Shown here: positions 1-10,189 of the stretch, in pieces | Layout of the letters: each line of letters starts with the position of its first letter | How positions within the stretch are numbered: position 1 is the stretch's first letter | NCBI GenBank assembly: GCA_946699065.1 | Contig: CAMPDV010000205.1 | Span: 62,001-126,000 of the forward strand | Source: Loxodes magnus | Taxonomy: Eukaryota; Ciliophora; Karyorelictea; Loxodida; Loxodidae | Direction of reading: 5' to 3' | DNA length: 64,000 bases | The notes under the pieces: model-generated | The model's database searches: none | What the model was told of the DNA's origin: nothing | Seen by the model: only the letters and a program-made list of their open reading frames with translations | Translations under genes and position numbers: made by a program

Positions 1-1314
1 AATAAGAAATTAAATAAAAGATTAAACGTAATTTAATGCAATCGAAAGGAGTTTAAGATAAAATTTAAAACAGAAAGTTAATTATATACAGTGTATCAAT
101 TAACAAATTGATTAAGAGTCAAGAGGGAAATAGAATTTTTTCTAAGGCTTCATATACTAAAAATAAAAGTTAAATGCTGATATTGCAAAAAATATGATCA
201 CAAAATAAGAAATTGATATATATTTTAATTAAAGTAAGACTTAGCAGCAGAAAAAGGAATTTACAACCTATTTATTGCAACTAAACAGAAGACTTGATTA
301 GAAAAAAAATAATCATATTTATAAGCTGAAAATACTATATAAAAATGAGATGGTTAGAGAAATAATAGTGAAGTTATTATTTTCAATCATAAGCAAGAGG
401 AAAAAACAAACAAGTTATTAGAGTTTAACAACAAGAAAACAGAAGAAATTGATTCTGAAATCTATTGAAAATAAAAAATAGTTCTACAAATTTCAGAAGA
501 ATGAGATTTGCTTTTAGATAAAATTTAAACAGATGAAAGCTTAAATTTTAAATTAAAGTAGATAGTAGATGAGTAATTAATATTATTTTAGTAGTATGAC
601 TAGTCAAAAATAAGAACGAAAAACTTTCAAGCTTTAAAAATAAATAATTGAGATGATTCAAATTTAACTCTGCTTAATTAAATAAATAAAAAAACCTAGA
701 AAATAAAATTTAAAACTTATATTCTTCATAAGAAAACGAAGAATTTTATTTTTCTCAAGAAAATTAAAACTTGAAATAGGAATTAATAAAGGAAGAAAAA
801 ATATAAATTTGGCATCTATAATCAATTAAAAAAACTAAATATAAAAGCATAAAAATATTAAGTCTGAAAAAAGTTTCATAGGAAGAATTATTTTTATGAT
901 CAAGAATTTCAGGAAATTTGAGACCCTAAAAAAATATCGGTGTCTAGCAAAAATCTTTAATCCATTAGTTCAGTAACAAAATTAAAATTTTATAACTAGA
1001 AACTTTTAAGAATTTGACAAACATCTTATTTCAATCCAAATTTATTTAATCTATAAAGCGAATAAAATCATAAAAAGACATTTGAGATATTCTGAAGCCT
1101 GAATTTTTAAATAAGAACAAAGTATTTAAAGATAATGTGAGAAGAAAGAAAAGATGGGAAATATTGAAGGTTTTAAAGAAGCAGAAAATATTTTAATAGG
1201 CTTTACGATTGAAAAATAGAGAATAATGAAACTTAAGAAGCAGCAGAATTAGATGAAATGATTAAAAAAGAAATTTAGACTTGTGAGAAAAGGGGAAAGC
1301 CTATTTAATTTTGA
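1..1314 (+). pseudogene. 3' part of a broken paralogue of the giant membrane-protein gene at 27369-34196
   Basis: Runs off the left edge. It matches, base for base over long stretches, the reverse complement of about 27370-28650, which encodes the Gln/Glu-rich cytoplasmic coiled-coil tail of the 2275-residue protein. Shared peptide pieces include QISEEWDLLLDK, ESLNFKLKQ, YFYDQEFQE and the C-terminal ETQEAAELDEMIKK before a TGA at 1312-1314. The frame is not continuous: between the QYDQSK segment and the next conserved segment (about 598-650) this copy has 52 bases where the intact copy has 51, and later segments switch frame again. I read this as a decaying duplicate that probably makes no full protein. 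The N-terminal part, if present, lies outside the window. Confidence 0.75.
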
Positions 1315-1814
1315 TATTTATTAATACTCATAAAACTTATTTATTGACTTCTTTTTCATTAAATAAAGATAATTTTAATTTTAGAAATTTTTATGAATAT
1401 ATTAAGACAATATGATAGATTCTAATTAAGAAAGGAGATATTAATATCATATAATTAACAAAAAATACATATAAGGAGAGAGGCTAAAAAATAAATGTAA
1501 AGAATTAATTTTCAAGTTGAACATGATTTAAACTGAAAAAAATATAAGCTTTATTTATAAAATTTAAATTTTGCTTATAGTTTAATCAACTAACATCTCG
1601 CAGAGTATATACTAAATTAAATTTAAACTTATGTATATACTTTAAATTATAAAGCTATATATTAAAAGGAAACATCGAAGAATTAATTAAAATAGGTAAA
1701 TTATTTAATGCTTGCTATTACTTAGTTTTTTATATTTTATTTTAGGAATTTTTATATTAAAACCTTAATAAAGTAAATTTAAAAAGATTTAAAAAGGAAG
1801 AGGAAAGAATAAGA

Positions 1815-1932
1815 TAGATCACGGAGATCGTTTGTGAAAACGAACGATACTCCACCAATAATCTAGGGTGATGACTCGTCTTTCCTTGAAGGATTAATGA
1901 CGTTCAAGGAGAGTTCAATCTGACTAGATTAG
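1815..1932 (+). ncRNA. Structured RNA candidate with C/D-box-like closing domain, copy A
   Basis: A GC-richer island almost identical to 25945-26062 on the other strand while its flanks have diverged. Visible structure: a 12-bp helix with one bulged A (GGAG 1823-1826, ATCGTTTG 1827-1834, loop TGAAAA, CGAACGAT 1841-1848, CTCC 1850-1853); a perfect 7-bp closing stem AATCTAG (1860-1866) with CTAGATT (1924-1930); inside it a GTGATGA (1868-1874, box C consensus), a hairpin CCTTGAA/TTCAAGG (1884-1909) and CTGA (1920-1923, box D consensus) next to the closing stem. This layout fits a box C/D snoRNA with a 5' hairpin extension. No RNA family was recognised and the guide target is unknown. Other small nuclear RNAs cannot be excluded. 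Confidence 0.5.
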
Positions 1933-3502
1933 ATTGTAAGTTTCTATAACTTCTTTTATTTTAAATAAGCAATATACTTAATTAAACTTATATAGTTTCT
2001 ATTTATAAATATCTATTAACATTTATCAAAGAAAATGGAAACAATAGTTTACTTTTAATTAGTTGGGATTTAATTTATACTCATTAGTAATACTTTTTTT
2101 GAATCTAATATACACTTTTTTATAAAAAGTTTTCAAGGAATACAATAAATTATTTATAAGCTCTATGACAATTTAAATTTGATAAGCATATTGATAAAAA
2201 TAAGTTAAAACGATAAAGCAATACATAATTTAAAAATAGTTGTATATTTCAAAATAAGAACAACAAAATACTTGATATTATCTAAACATATTTATTTATA
2301 ATAGACAAAATCATTAGCATAAGAGTCTATATGTAGTTATAAAATTGGCTCTATTTATAATAAAAAATAATAAATAAACAAGAAATTAAAAATAGCATTG
2401 ATAGCTATAATTTAATAGTTTTTAATAGATTTAAAATTATTTGTTTTACTTTAATAATTTAAATAAGATATTAAAGAATTGCTTGCTAGGTTATAAAATT
2501 TACTCAAAAATAGATTTAAATTATAAAAAGAAATATTCTTATATATGATTTTATTTAAACTTGCTCTGCTAAAATAAATTAAATTAATTTTAAAAATTAA
2601 CATTTATCTTAACTTTCTTTTTCTATAATTACTCAGAATATTAATAAATTTGGAATTTTCATTTACATTTAGCAGAGTAATACTGAGATAGAAGCGTTTT
2701 CGTCATATACGTTGCAACAAATTAATATAATAAGCTATTTCTTTTTTTCTATGTCTATTTAATGATAAATAAAATAAAGAAATATTTTAAGAATTTCATA
2801 TATTCTTGCTTTTATGTAGAATCTTAGTTATTTTGACAATATTAAGATTCAAAATGAAATGTAATTATTACTTATTTTTATATTTTTAGATTAAAGTTTA
2901 AAAAACAAGCATTTTAAGCATTTTATACTTAAAGTTCTTTAAATTCTTTGTTTTAGAGGATGATTCATAAATTTCTTAATGCTCTTAAAAATATGCTAAG
3001 AAAGTATAATCTTAACTAATATACAAAAGAGCTTTTTTAAATAATAAATGATAAGAAGGATACTAACATAGAGATAAAGTAGCAAGCCTGTCTGAATAAA
3101 ACGAAATAAATATTGATATCTAGGAATTAAATAGTAGAATAAATACTTTACAGAAATACGTAAAAAGCAGATCTCTATATAAATTAAATGAAGTAACGAA
3201 TTACAGACAAAAAATCTCACTGAAAATTTACTAAAATAAAAATAAAAATAATAACTCTTATTCCGTTATATTTACAATCTAAAATCAATTAAAAACTATC
3301 AAAAAGAACTATCTAGAATATACAAACTCAGAATAAAAAAACTAAAATTTTGCAAATACCTTTAAAATATTTATAAACTAATTAAGAATTTACTTGTATT
3401 TGTTGAAAAAATTAACAAATTGAACATATTCTGGTTTGCTATTTAAAAATAGTCATGCAAGAAAAAATGATATAAAAACCGGAAAAAACGAAGATAAATA
3501 AT
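1933..3502. other. Non-coding, partly duplicated AT-rich spacer
   Basis: No frame here shows recognisable protein features. The part up to about 2930 is the duplicated spacer described for the inverted duplication. From 2930 to 3500 I see no structure beyond AT-rich sequence and a short stretch at 3351-3380 (AAATACCTTTAAAA core) that recurs at 22527-22555 beside a LINE fragment. Confidence 0.4.
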
Positions 3503-3600
3503 AAATAAATAAATTTGATTATAGAGCGCGTAGCACCTCGATGTTGCATTGCTCTTTACATATCTCAATATATGTCCGTTTCTTCAAATAAGCCTTCAAT
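3503..3600 (-). mobile_element. LINE family-2 3'-end fragment (hairpin plus ATTT tail)
   Basis: On the minus strand this reads as the last codons of the family-2 LINE protein (aligned with the GLLEEIDMY end seen at 22622-22825), the conserved 3' hairpin ending in GCTACGCGCTCTATAATC, and an (ATTT)n tail at 3503-3516. It is a very short 3' piece, as expected for extreme 5' truncation during target-primed reverse transcription. The hairpin loop region has diverged from the other copies. Confidence 0.65.
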
Positions 3601-3798
3601 AATAAATTAAAATCTTAGTTGTATATTAGAAAAGTTTTAAAAACAAGTTAGAATACAAAGATATATAATATATTTATTTTTACATTTTGTTTAATAGAGA
3701 TAAGATCTATTAGATTCGGAAAAGAAACAAAATAATAATATTTTATATAAAATGTAAAGAAAAAAGTATTAAAATTTTTTTAAAAAAGAGATAAAAAA

Positions 3799-4149
3799 AT
3801 GAGAAAAGGAAGATAAGAATTAAAAACTGTCTAAAAAGATTATCCTGAATAATAAATTTCGAAGAATTAAGAATCTGAAGAAAAAACTACTCAACTCCGT
3901 GAGACTAAAGATCTAAAGATCTCCAGTACAATCCCAGGCTGCGGCGTTTTAAAAAAAATGTTTTAAATAGTTGTAATTAAGACAATTTTATAGCAAAAAT
4001 AATAAAAAATGAAAAAAATGAAAAAGACAAAAATATTAATAAATTTTTAATATAAGACTACAAAATATTTATAAAAAAGCCTAAAATTTATAAAATACTG
4101 TGTGCAAATTGCTAAGGGGCTAGTCTTTCGGAGTATGGCATTTTTTTGA
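3799..4149 (+). CDS. Small lysine/glutamate-rich ORF, function unknown
   Basis: An ATG-to-TGA frame of 116 codons, polar in its first half (it begins MRKGRQELKTVQKDYPEQQ and continues into a segment with ISSTIPGCGVL), then poorer, Ile/Lys-rich sequence. Base composition is clearly less AT-biased between 3880 and 3950 than on either side, which made me look. At first sight the 3900-3950 island resembles the 3' half of a tRNA, but the coding reading is longer and more natural. The weaker second half could mean that an intron begins near GTTTTAAA at 3949. No family is recognised. Confidence 0.3.
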
Positions 4150-4239
4150 GAAAATAATTTATATAAATATAATGATTTTATTAAAATAAAAAAATAAATG
4201 ATAAATTCATTTTACATGCTTAGATTTATATAAGTTAAC

Positions 4240-4266
4240 GCCCGCAGTAGCTCAGTTGGGAGAACG
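4240..4266 (+). pseudogene. 5' half of a tRNA, truncated
   Basis: The sequence begins GCCCGCAGTAGCTCAGTTGG, a typical acceptor strand, position-8 T and D-arm with an A-box promoter core (TAGCTCAGTTGG). It stops before the anticodon arm and is followed at once by a run of seven T. No matching TGCGGGC acceptor 3' strand or T-arm lies downstream, so this cannot fold as a tRNA. It may be a tRNA fragment or a tRNA-derived piece left by retrotransposition. Confidence 0.55.
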
Positions 4267-4269
4267 TTT

Positions 4270-4813
4270 TTTTGAATGCAATCACCAAATAGAGCCTTAT
4301 TTTTTTAATATTTGTTCTTAAATGGTCTTTTTTTATAAATTCAAGATATGTTTTAGATGCTTTTTATTATTATGTATCACTCTTGTTCCTCATTTTCATC
4401 CTTTGTAAATATGGCATTTTTTTAATTTTTGAAGATTTTCTTGTTTTAAGTTTTTGTTTAAAGTTTTAATATTTTTTTAAAAGTATATTATTCATAATAA
4501 AATTCCTATAAATACTGAAGGAATTATATTTCTAGGAGATATATTTTAATATTAATGAAGGCAAATCATTAAAACATAATCCAAGTAGATAACCTATTAT
4601 CTTGAAATAATAGAGAAGCATTAATGAAATTAATGGATTTAGTATTTATTTAAAATTTCAATTAAGGGACGTCTTTACAGATGCTAGAAAAAGGAATAAT
4701 GAATAACTATTTTATAATGATAAAAATTTAAATAATCTTGTTAAGATCAGTTTTCTATAGTAGGAGTTTCTTAAATGAAAAGCTTTTAATTTTTTTTAAA
4801 TATCTTTATAGAA
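4270..4813. other. Spacer upstream of the LINE insertion
   Basis: AT-rich sequence between the tRNA fragment and the LINE target-site duplication. An open frame from an ATG near 4555 runs into the LINE frame, but it lacks convincing endonuclease motifs, and the duplication at 4814-4832 marks it as pre-insertion flank. Confidence 0.4.
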
Positions 4814-4832
4814 TTAATAGTATGCTGTTGTA
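4814..4832 (+). repeat. Target-site duplication, left copy, of LINE 1
   Basis: TTAATAGTATGCTGTTGTA, identical over 19 bp to 8200-8218. The repeats bracket a coherent LINE body (4833-8199), the hallmark of target-primed reverse transcription. Confidence 0.85.
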
Positions 4833-7800
4833 GATAACAGCAAGAGTGAAAATATAAAAGACGAAGCTTATGAATATATAAATGTATTTCTTAATTCTTT
4901 CCCTGACAACTCACATATATTATTATGAGATTTTAACGCTCTACTATAAGACTTTGGGGATAACCCTATTAACAACTATGACAATACAAATAGATTCTAA
5001 GAATTCATTCTCTAAAACGATTCAGAAATAATAAACGATGCAAATATGAACACATGCTTACATAAAGGGAATAAAAATATGTATTTCAACGATTATATTG
5101 TCATCAGTAATCACTTGAATATGAATTAATTTAGAAATTTTCAGGTTCATAATTATAGCTTATTTTCAGATCATATTCCATTCACAGTTGAATTTGTATA
5201 CCATACTCATCTTCAAACTGAAAAAATAAAAGTGAGAAAGCACAAAATAAGTAGACTGTAGGATCCTATTGATAGATTTATCTATTAGAATTCATTCAAA
5301 GATTAAGTAGAAGTATTCTTCCTAATTGATAGAGATAACTTAGAAGATTAATACACTTATATTAGAGACTGCATTTAGAACAATGCAGATTAAGTTTTAG
5401 GCTCATTTATCCCAGACCCGAAGTATAATAGACTTCCTAAGGACCTCACATAAAAATATATCGAAGCAAAGAGAGCAAATTAATTGTACAAAGAAATGTT
5501 AGCATATGTAGGGAGGAATAACTAAGAAATAATTGATCTTCACTAAAGAGCGAACACATTATGAAAAAGCTTTTAGCATCATTTATGAAAATTTAAAAAA
5601 CAAAAGGCCAAAAACAGATTCCTACTCCTCAATGAAACCACAAAAGATATGTTTTCTTAAGCAAAGAAAATACTTAACCCTAGACAAAGAAATTTGATGA
5701 ACTTTAATAAGGAATTGAAGGACTAATTTGTAGAAGCATGGGAAAATTAGGTATTTAGCAAGCATTCGAATTTAACTAACCAATAGATTGAACTAAGTAA
5801 CTAGAAAATAGATGCAATTTATGAAAATAACATAGAAATTCAAAATTAACCCTTTTCTTACTTATAAAATTTCGATCCTTTTACAATAGAAGAAATTACC
5901 TAACTTATAAGTCTAATTCCTAATGGTAAAGCAGCAGGGCTAGATGGAATAAAAGGAGAACTGCTAAAATATGCAGGATATTATCTAGCGTTGATGCTTC
6001 ATTCTTTTATAAATAACATGCTTAGAATTGGAAGGATTCCTGAAGAGCTTAATACTTCTATCATAATCCCCATTTTCAAAAAAGGAAGTAAAGACGATTG
6101 AAAAAACTGACGCCCTATTTCCCTTATCAAACACTATTTTGAAATTATATGATAAGGCCCTTACGAAGAGACTCTACTCAATAATTTATGAAAGACAGTT
6201 AATCCACTCAAGCTAAATGGGGTTTATGAAAAACAAATAAACCACCTAATAAATATGAGTGATCCAATAAATCATAGATCTTTATCGAAAACAAGCGAAA
6301 GGAAAAACTAAACTGATTGCAACTTTAATTTATGTAGAGAAAATGTTTGATTCTATTGAAAGAAGAATTATTTTTAAATAACTAAGAAGAGTCAAATTAC
6401 CACTAGGTCTCATCTTGGCTTTAGAATCATTTTATAATAACTTAACTACTTCCTTTATTATAGACGGAACAAATTCTTAGAAATTAAAATTTAGCAATGG
6501 AGTGATGTAAGGAAGTTCGCATGGACCTGTGCTTGCATTATTATACTATGACATTGTCATTAGACATATAGAAAACAAAGGAGATATATTAGGATTCAGA
6601 TGTGCTAATTTTAAGAATAGGTTCACTTGTAGAGGTTGAGCTGACGATTTAATCCTATTATCGAACTCATAAAAAAATATGTAGTCACTTATTATTGAAG
6701 CAAACTCCATTTTCAATTAGATATTTCTTAAAATAAATGTCTCCAAATGCGAAACGATATAGTTTTTAAAAAAGAAAAGCAAAGAAACAAAACTAGACTT
6801 AAAAATAGGAAATCAAGCAATAATTTAGAAACAGCAAGTCACATATTTAGGGGTGATCCTTCACCAAAAGAAGAATCTAATTAATCATTGCAAATACGTT
6901 GCTGCAAACTATCTTTCAGCAATTAAAAAGGCAGTATTTGCATTATCAAGATATAGAAACGTAACACCTTGAAATTTCAAAATGCTTTGTAGACTGTTCA
7001 CGCTTCCTAAAGCAGAATACGGTGGGGATTTAATACCTTGGACTGTTCAGTATGGAATAAACGGAATCTTGAACAGAATTGAAAAGAGCATGAGGTTAAT
7101 AGCCAGAAAAGCCTTTTAATCAGCAGGAAATACGTTTAATGAATCGTGCTTTGTAGACCTCAACTGGATGCCATTCAAACACATGATGGCTCTTAAGTAT
7201 TTCAGGTTTTTCTTTAAGATTAGAAATGAAAGCTAAAATCAACCTTAATCATCTATTGGAATATTGTTTGAGAATAATTATAAAGAGGGATATCAATATT
7301 ATGATGAAGTTTAGAAACTGGCCTCATTTTATAAAATAGAAATTGATAATAAAGAGCACAATAGCAACTTAACTTACCTCAGTAAATATGTGTAGGCATA
7401 AATATAAAAGACATATTTTGAATTAGCTCTTTCAAGATTCAGCAGAATGCCTACTGCATAAATATATACAGAACAATTTTAAAACCTAAGATAATTCCCC
7501 AAAATAACATACACGAAATTAAACAAAAAATATTTGAAAGAAATAATTTGCATCTATAAGATTAGAAGCCAGTCTTACGCATTTCGAAAGACTCTGAAAG
7601 ATCGAAATTATATTATTGAAAACCCTTTTTGTATATGCGGAGAATATGACACTCTCCAACATGTAATGGAATGTATATATTACATTGATATAAGAGAATG
7701 ATTGGTCTCCAAAATTGGTTAATGTGATATTTTGAAACTAATAAAGTACGATTAACTATATATAAACTCTTTTCCTAAGAAAAAAATAGAAATGGTGGAT

Positions 7801-8199
7801 GAATAAATAAAAATATTCATTCAAATGCTTAACAAAAGGAGGCGAGAAATTCTATAACAAGAGAAAGAAGAATAGCAATACGAGAAATAAAAAAAAGAAG
7901 CAAATCTAAGAATAGAAAATTTTAATGAAGAGAATGAAGAATAATAAAAACAAGAAAACAAAGAATAAGATGTCCAACAAAATTAGATGAAAAATGATGA
8001 GGAAGAAGAAGATTGGAACGAAGAGGAAAACGATAGCGAAAGGAGATACTTAGAAGAAATAAAAACCTAAACTAGAAAATTAGTTCTGAAGAGCAATAAA
8101 CTTGATATATAATAACATTTAAAAACAATATAATACCTTCAATTGGAAGAACATATTCTGAAAATTGAAGGTACCACAAATTTTTTAGTTTAATTTAAT
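4833..8199 (+). mobile_element. 5'-truncated LINE (endonuclease remnant, reverse transcriptase, zinc-finger tail)
   Basis: A non-LTR retrotransposon copy, read with TGA as Trp. It starts inside the AP-like endonuclease domain, keeping HILLWDFNALL (usual GDFN position) and the catalytic-type SDHIPF near 5180. The reverse transcriptase follows: KAAGLDGIKGELLK near 5930, NWRPIS near 6105, FDSIERRI near 6345, GSSHGPVLALLYYD near 6515 and the active-site WADDLILL near 6640. A C-terminal finger FCICGEYDTLQHVMEC lies near 7630-7675, then a Glu/Gln-rich tail. A one-base gain in ATCAAAC near 6127-6135, judged against the second copy, splits the frame after NWRPISL. The 3' end is a short TTTAA repeat just before the right target-site duplication. 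The copy is therefore truncated and frameshifted, not active. Confidence 0.9.
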
Positions 8200-8218
8200 T
8201 TAATAGTATGCTGTTGTA
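8200..8218 (+). repeat. Target-site duplication, right copy, of LINE 1
   Basis: Identical to 4814-4832. Unoccupied target sequence would join 4832 directly to 8219. Confidence 0.85.
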
Positions 8219-9545
8219 AATCCATAAAATTATTCCAGAATAAAAAGGATTCGTGAAATCCATAATATGAATAAAAAATTAATTCTTGTAAATTCTATCT
8301 TTTTTACTTAATCAGTAAACTATTTGCTAATACTTTTATTTTCTAAGCTATTTTCTAATATAATGATATGCACAAGTAAAACTAATAACGGATTCCTTTC
8401 CAAAACTTATTTTATTTATAATCACTAATACAAATAAGGCAATAATAAATAGTTTGCTAGATTACTAAATGCAAATTAAATTTCTGTTTCTTTTCATGTA
8501 TTCAATTTGAATATTTTTATTCTTCCTTAGTTATTCGTTAAATTTTTTACTTATCAAGATAAAATAAATGAGAGTATTGCATAAAAAGCATAAGCCAAAT
8601 TCTTTACTCAATTATATACTTGTTTCATAAAATACTTTCTGAATTTAAGAAATCATTAAGAGAAAGCAAGAAAGAGCTATAAAATATGATATATAGGTTA
8701 TACTAGAAATGATTTTTAGCTAAAAATAATAGAATAGTATACTTTCTAACTATTATTCTAAATTAGATTGCAATTTTATGATCTTTCTATATTTTTTTTC
8801 TTTTGTGCATCTATTTTTTTCAAGTTATGACACCTAAAATATTTAGAAGGCTTATTTCAAACTACAGATATTAATGAGTTAAAGAATATGGTAATTAAGA
8901 ATGGAAAAAATGATTAGCCTATAGTAAATATAAGTTTAGTTTTCATATTTATAAAATTATTAAGTGGATAATAATAAAACAAGGTATATATGATGTGCTA
9001 TTTTATCACCATATTTTTGTAAAATATTTGCTTAGAAGCAATCAAAATAGTCTAATTTTTTTATTATGGTGAATGTTAAATTAAAAATATTCAAAAGCTT
9101 ACGAAACTAAAGTGGAATGCTTAGATAAGCTGTATTTCTAATCTAAAGCAAAATCTAATAAAGTAATTTTTATTTAAAAGTAAAAAAGCTGATAAAACAA
9201 AATAAATCAATAATATATAAAATTTTACCTTTATGCTCACTAAATATAAAAATGAAAGTAATTTTAACGCATAAAATTACTATAAATAATGACTAACGTA
9301 AACGAAAACAATAAAAAATGTATGCTTGGAGATTAACCAGTATAAGAATGCTAATATATTAATATGAAGATACAGAAACTTTCCATTACACACTATAAGA
9401 ACACATAATTCCAGGAAAATAAAATAGATGAGAAATTTATAAATAAATTTGAATCTTTTAACTTATTGATGTGTAAAATAATTGAAAATAAAGTTAAAAT
9501 TATTATATCATCTAATTATAGTCTAATCTAAAAATAAATAATAAG
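8219..9545. other. AT-rich spacer with one short inverted repeat
   Basis: No gene is supported. TCACCATA (about 9006) and TATGGTGA (about 9066) form perfect 8-bp arms about 50 bases apart. Nothing else marks this as a mobile element. Confidence 0.4.
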
Positions 9546-10040
9546 ATGGAAAATTGAAGCCGAAACAATAGTGAAACCAACAGATTTATACTTTTGTTTT
9601 TGCTTTTAAATTTTAAAGAGGTTCCTAGCTGGATCCAAAATCTTGATCGGGATGCATTGAGATTATTATTCGAGCTAGGTAGGTTTCGAAGTCTTTGATT
9701 ATGGAGTAAGCATTCATTACTTATTGTGTTCCTGTTTACAGAAAATAATCAACAGAATATTCTTTATGTCTGTTAGAGACCATTCAGAGTAAACAACACG
9801 GATAGAGCTTAGCTTTCTTCAAATATTTCATGTTTGCCAGGATAAAATTTGTAAATTTAGATTAAAAACGCTTGCAATATTATACTATATGGTATAGGAT
9901 AATTCAAGATTTAACAAAATTCTGATGAATCTTACACAATCTTTAAATAGATATCTACTTTATAGAAAAATACTTGTAATTTCAACTATGATATTAGTGA
10001 AGCAATCATCCTTCAATTCTAAAAAAAATGGAATTAATGA
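9546..10040 (+). CDS. Small protein with N-terminal hydrophobic segment, unknown function
   Basis: ATG to TGA, 164 residues. Residues 1-13 are polar (MENWSRNNSETNR), followed by a hydrophobic run FILLFLLLNF that could be a signal anchor. Next comes a conserved-looking block (WIQNLDRDALRLLFELGRF), a second hydrophobic stretch (SLLIVFLF), and a beta-rich part with paired cysteines (NISCLPGQNLQIQIKNACNI, then TCNFNYDISEAIILQF). GC content is visibly higher than in the flanks between 9610 and 9850. No family is recognised. A secreted or membrane-anchored beta-sandwich is an inference. An antisense frame is also open here, as is common in this code, but lacks comparable features. Confidence 0.55.
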
Positions 10041-10189
10041 AAAAAAATCAATATAATATATTTGATTTTGACTTTCACTTGTCATTTTTTACATTTTTCT
10101 CTTATTTCTTTTTTAATGCCTAAAATTAAAATCAACTATGCTCTGTACTTTTATTCTGTTCTGCAAAGTAAATTATATTTTTTAAGGTC

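Larger units (their letters stand above)
1..2930. repeat. Left arm of a large inverted duplication
   Basis: Sequence from the window edge to about 2930 is homologous to the reverse complement of about 24850-28650. Matching landmarks in order are the coiled-coil gene end (1-1314), an intergenic block near 1400-1450, the structured RNA (1815-1932), the segment around 2620-2720 with a shared stretch reading GCAGAGTAATAC, and the segment around 2820-2900. Conservation is patchy: high in the RNA, moderate in the gene tail, low between. The spacer between gene end and RNA is about 0.5 kb here and about 1.3 kb in the other arm, so indels have accumulated. The far end is not sharply defined. Confidence 0.7.

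Noticed and set aside
2996..3220. 74-codon minus-strand ORF under the standard code
   Set aside because: Hydrophobic low-complexity reading of AT-rich spacer with no motif; standard-code stops do not apply here.
3895..3955. 3' half of a tRNA or a Pol III unit ending in TTTT
   Set aside because: T-arm spacing is wrong and no 5' half pairs with it; the same bases read naturally as codons of the 3799-4149 ORF.
4555..4813. N-terminus of the LINE endonuclease
   Set aside because: The frame is open but lacks endonuclease motifs, and the 19-bp target-site duplication places it outside the element.
9610..9700. Structured RNA, because of CCTAGCT/AGCTAGG arms
   Set aside because: The region codes for the well-formed WIQNLDRDALRLLFELG segment of the 9546-10040 protein, so the pairing is probably incidental.
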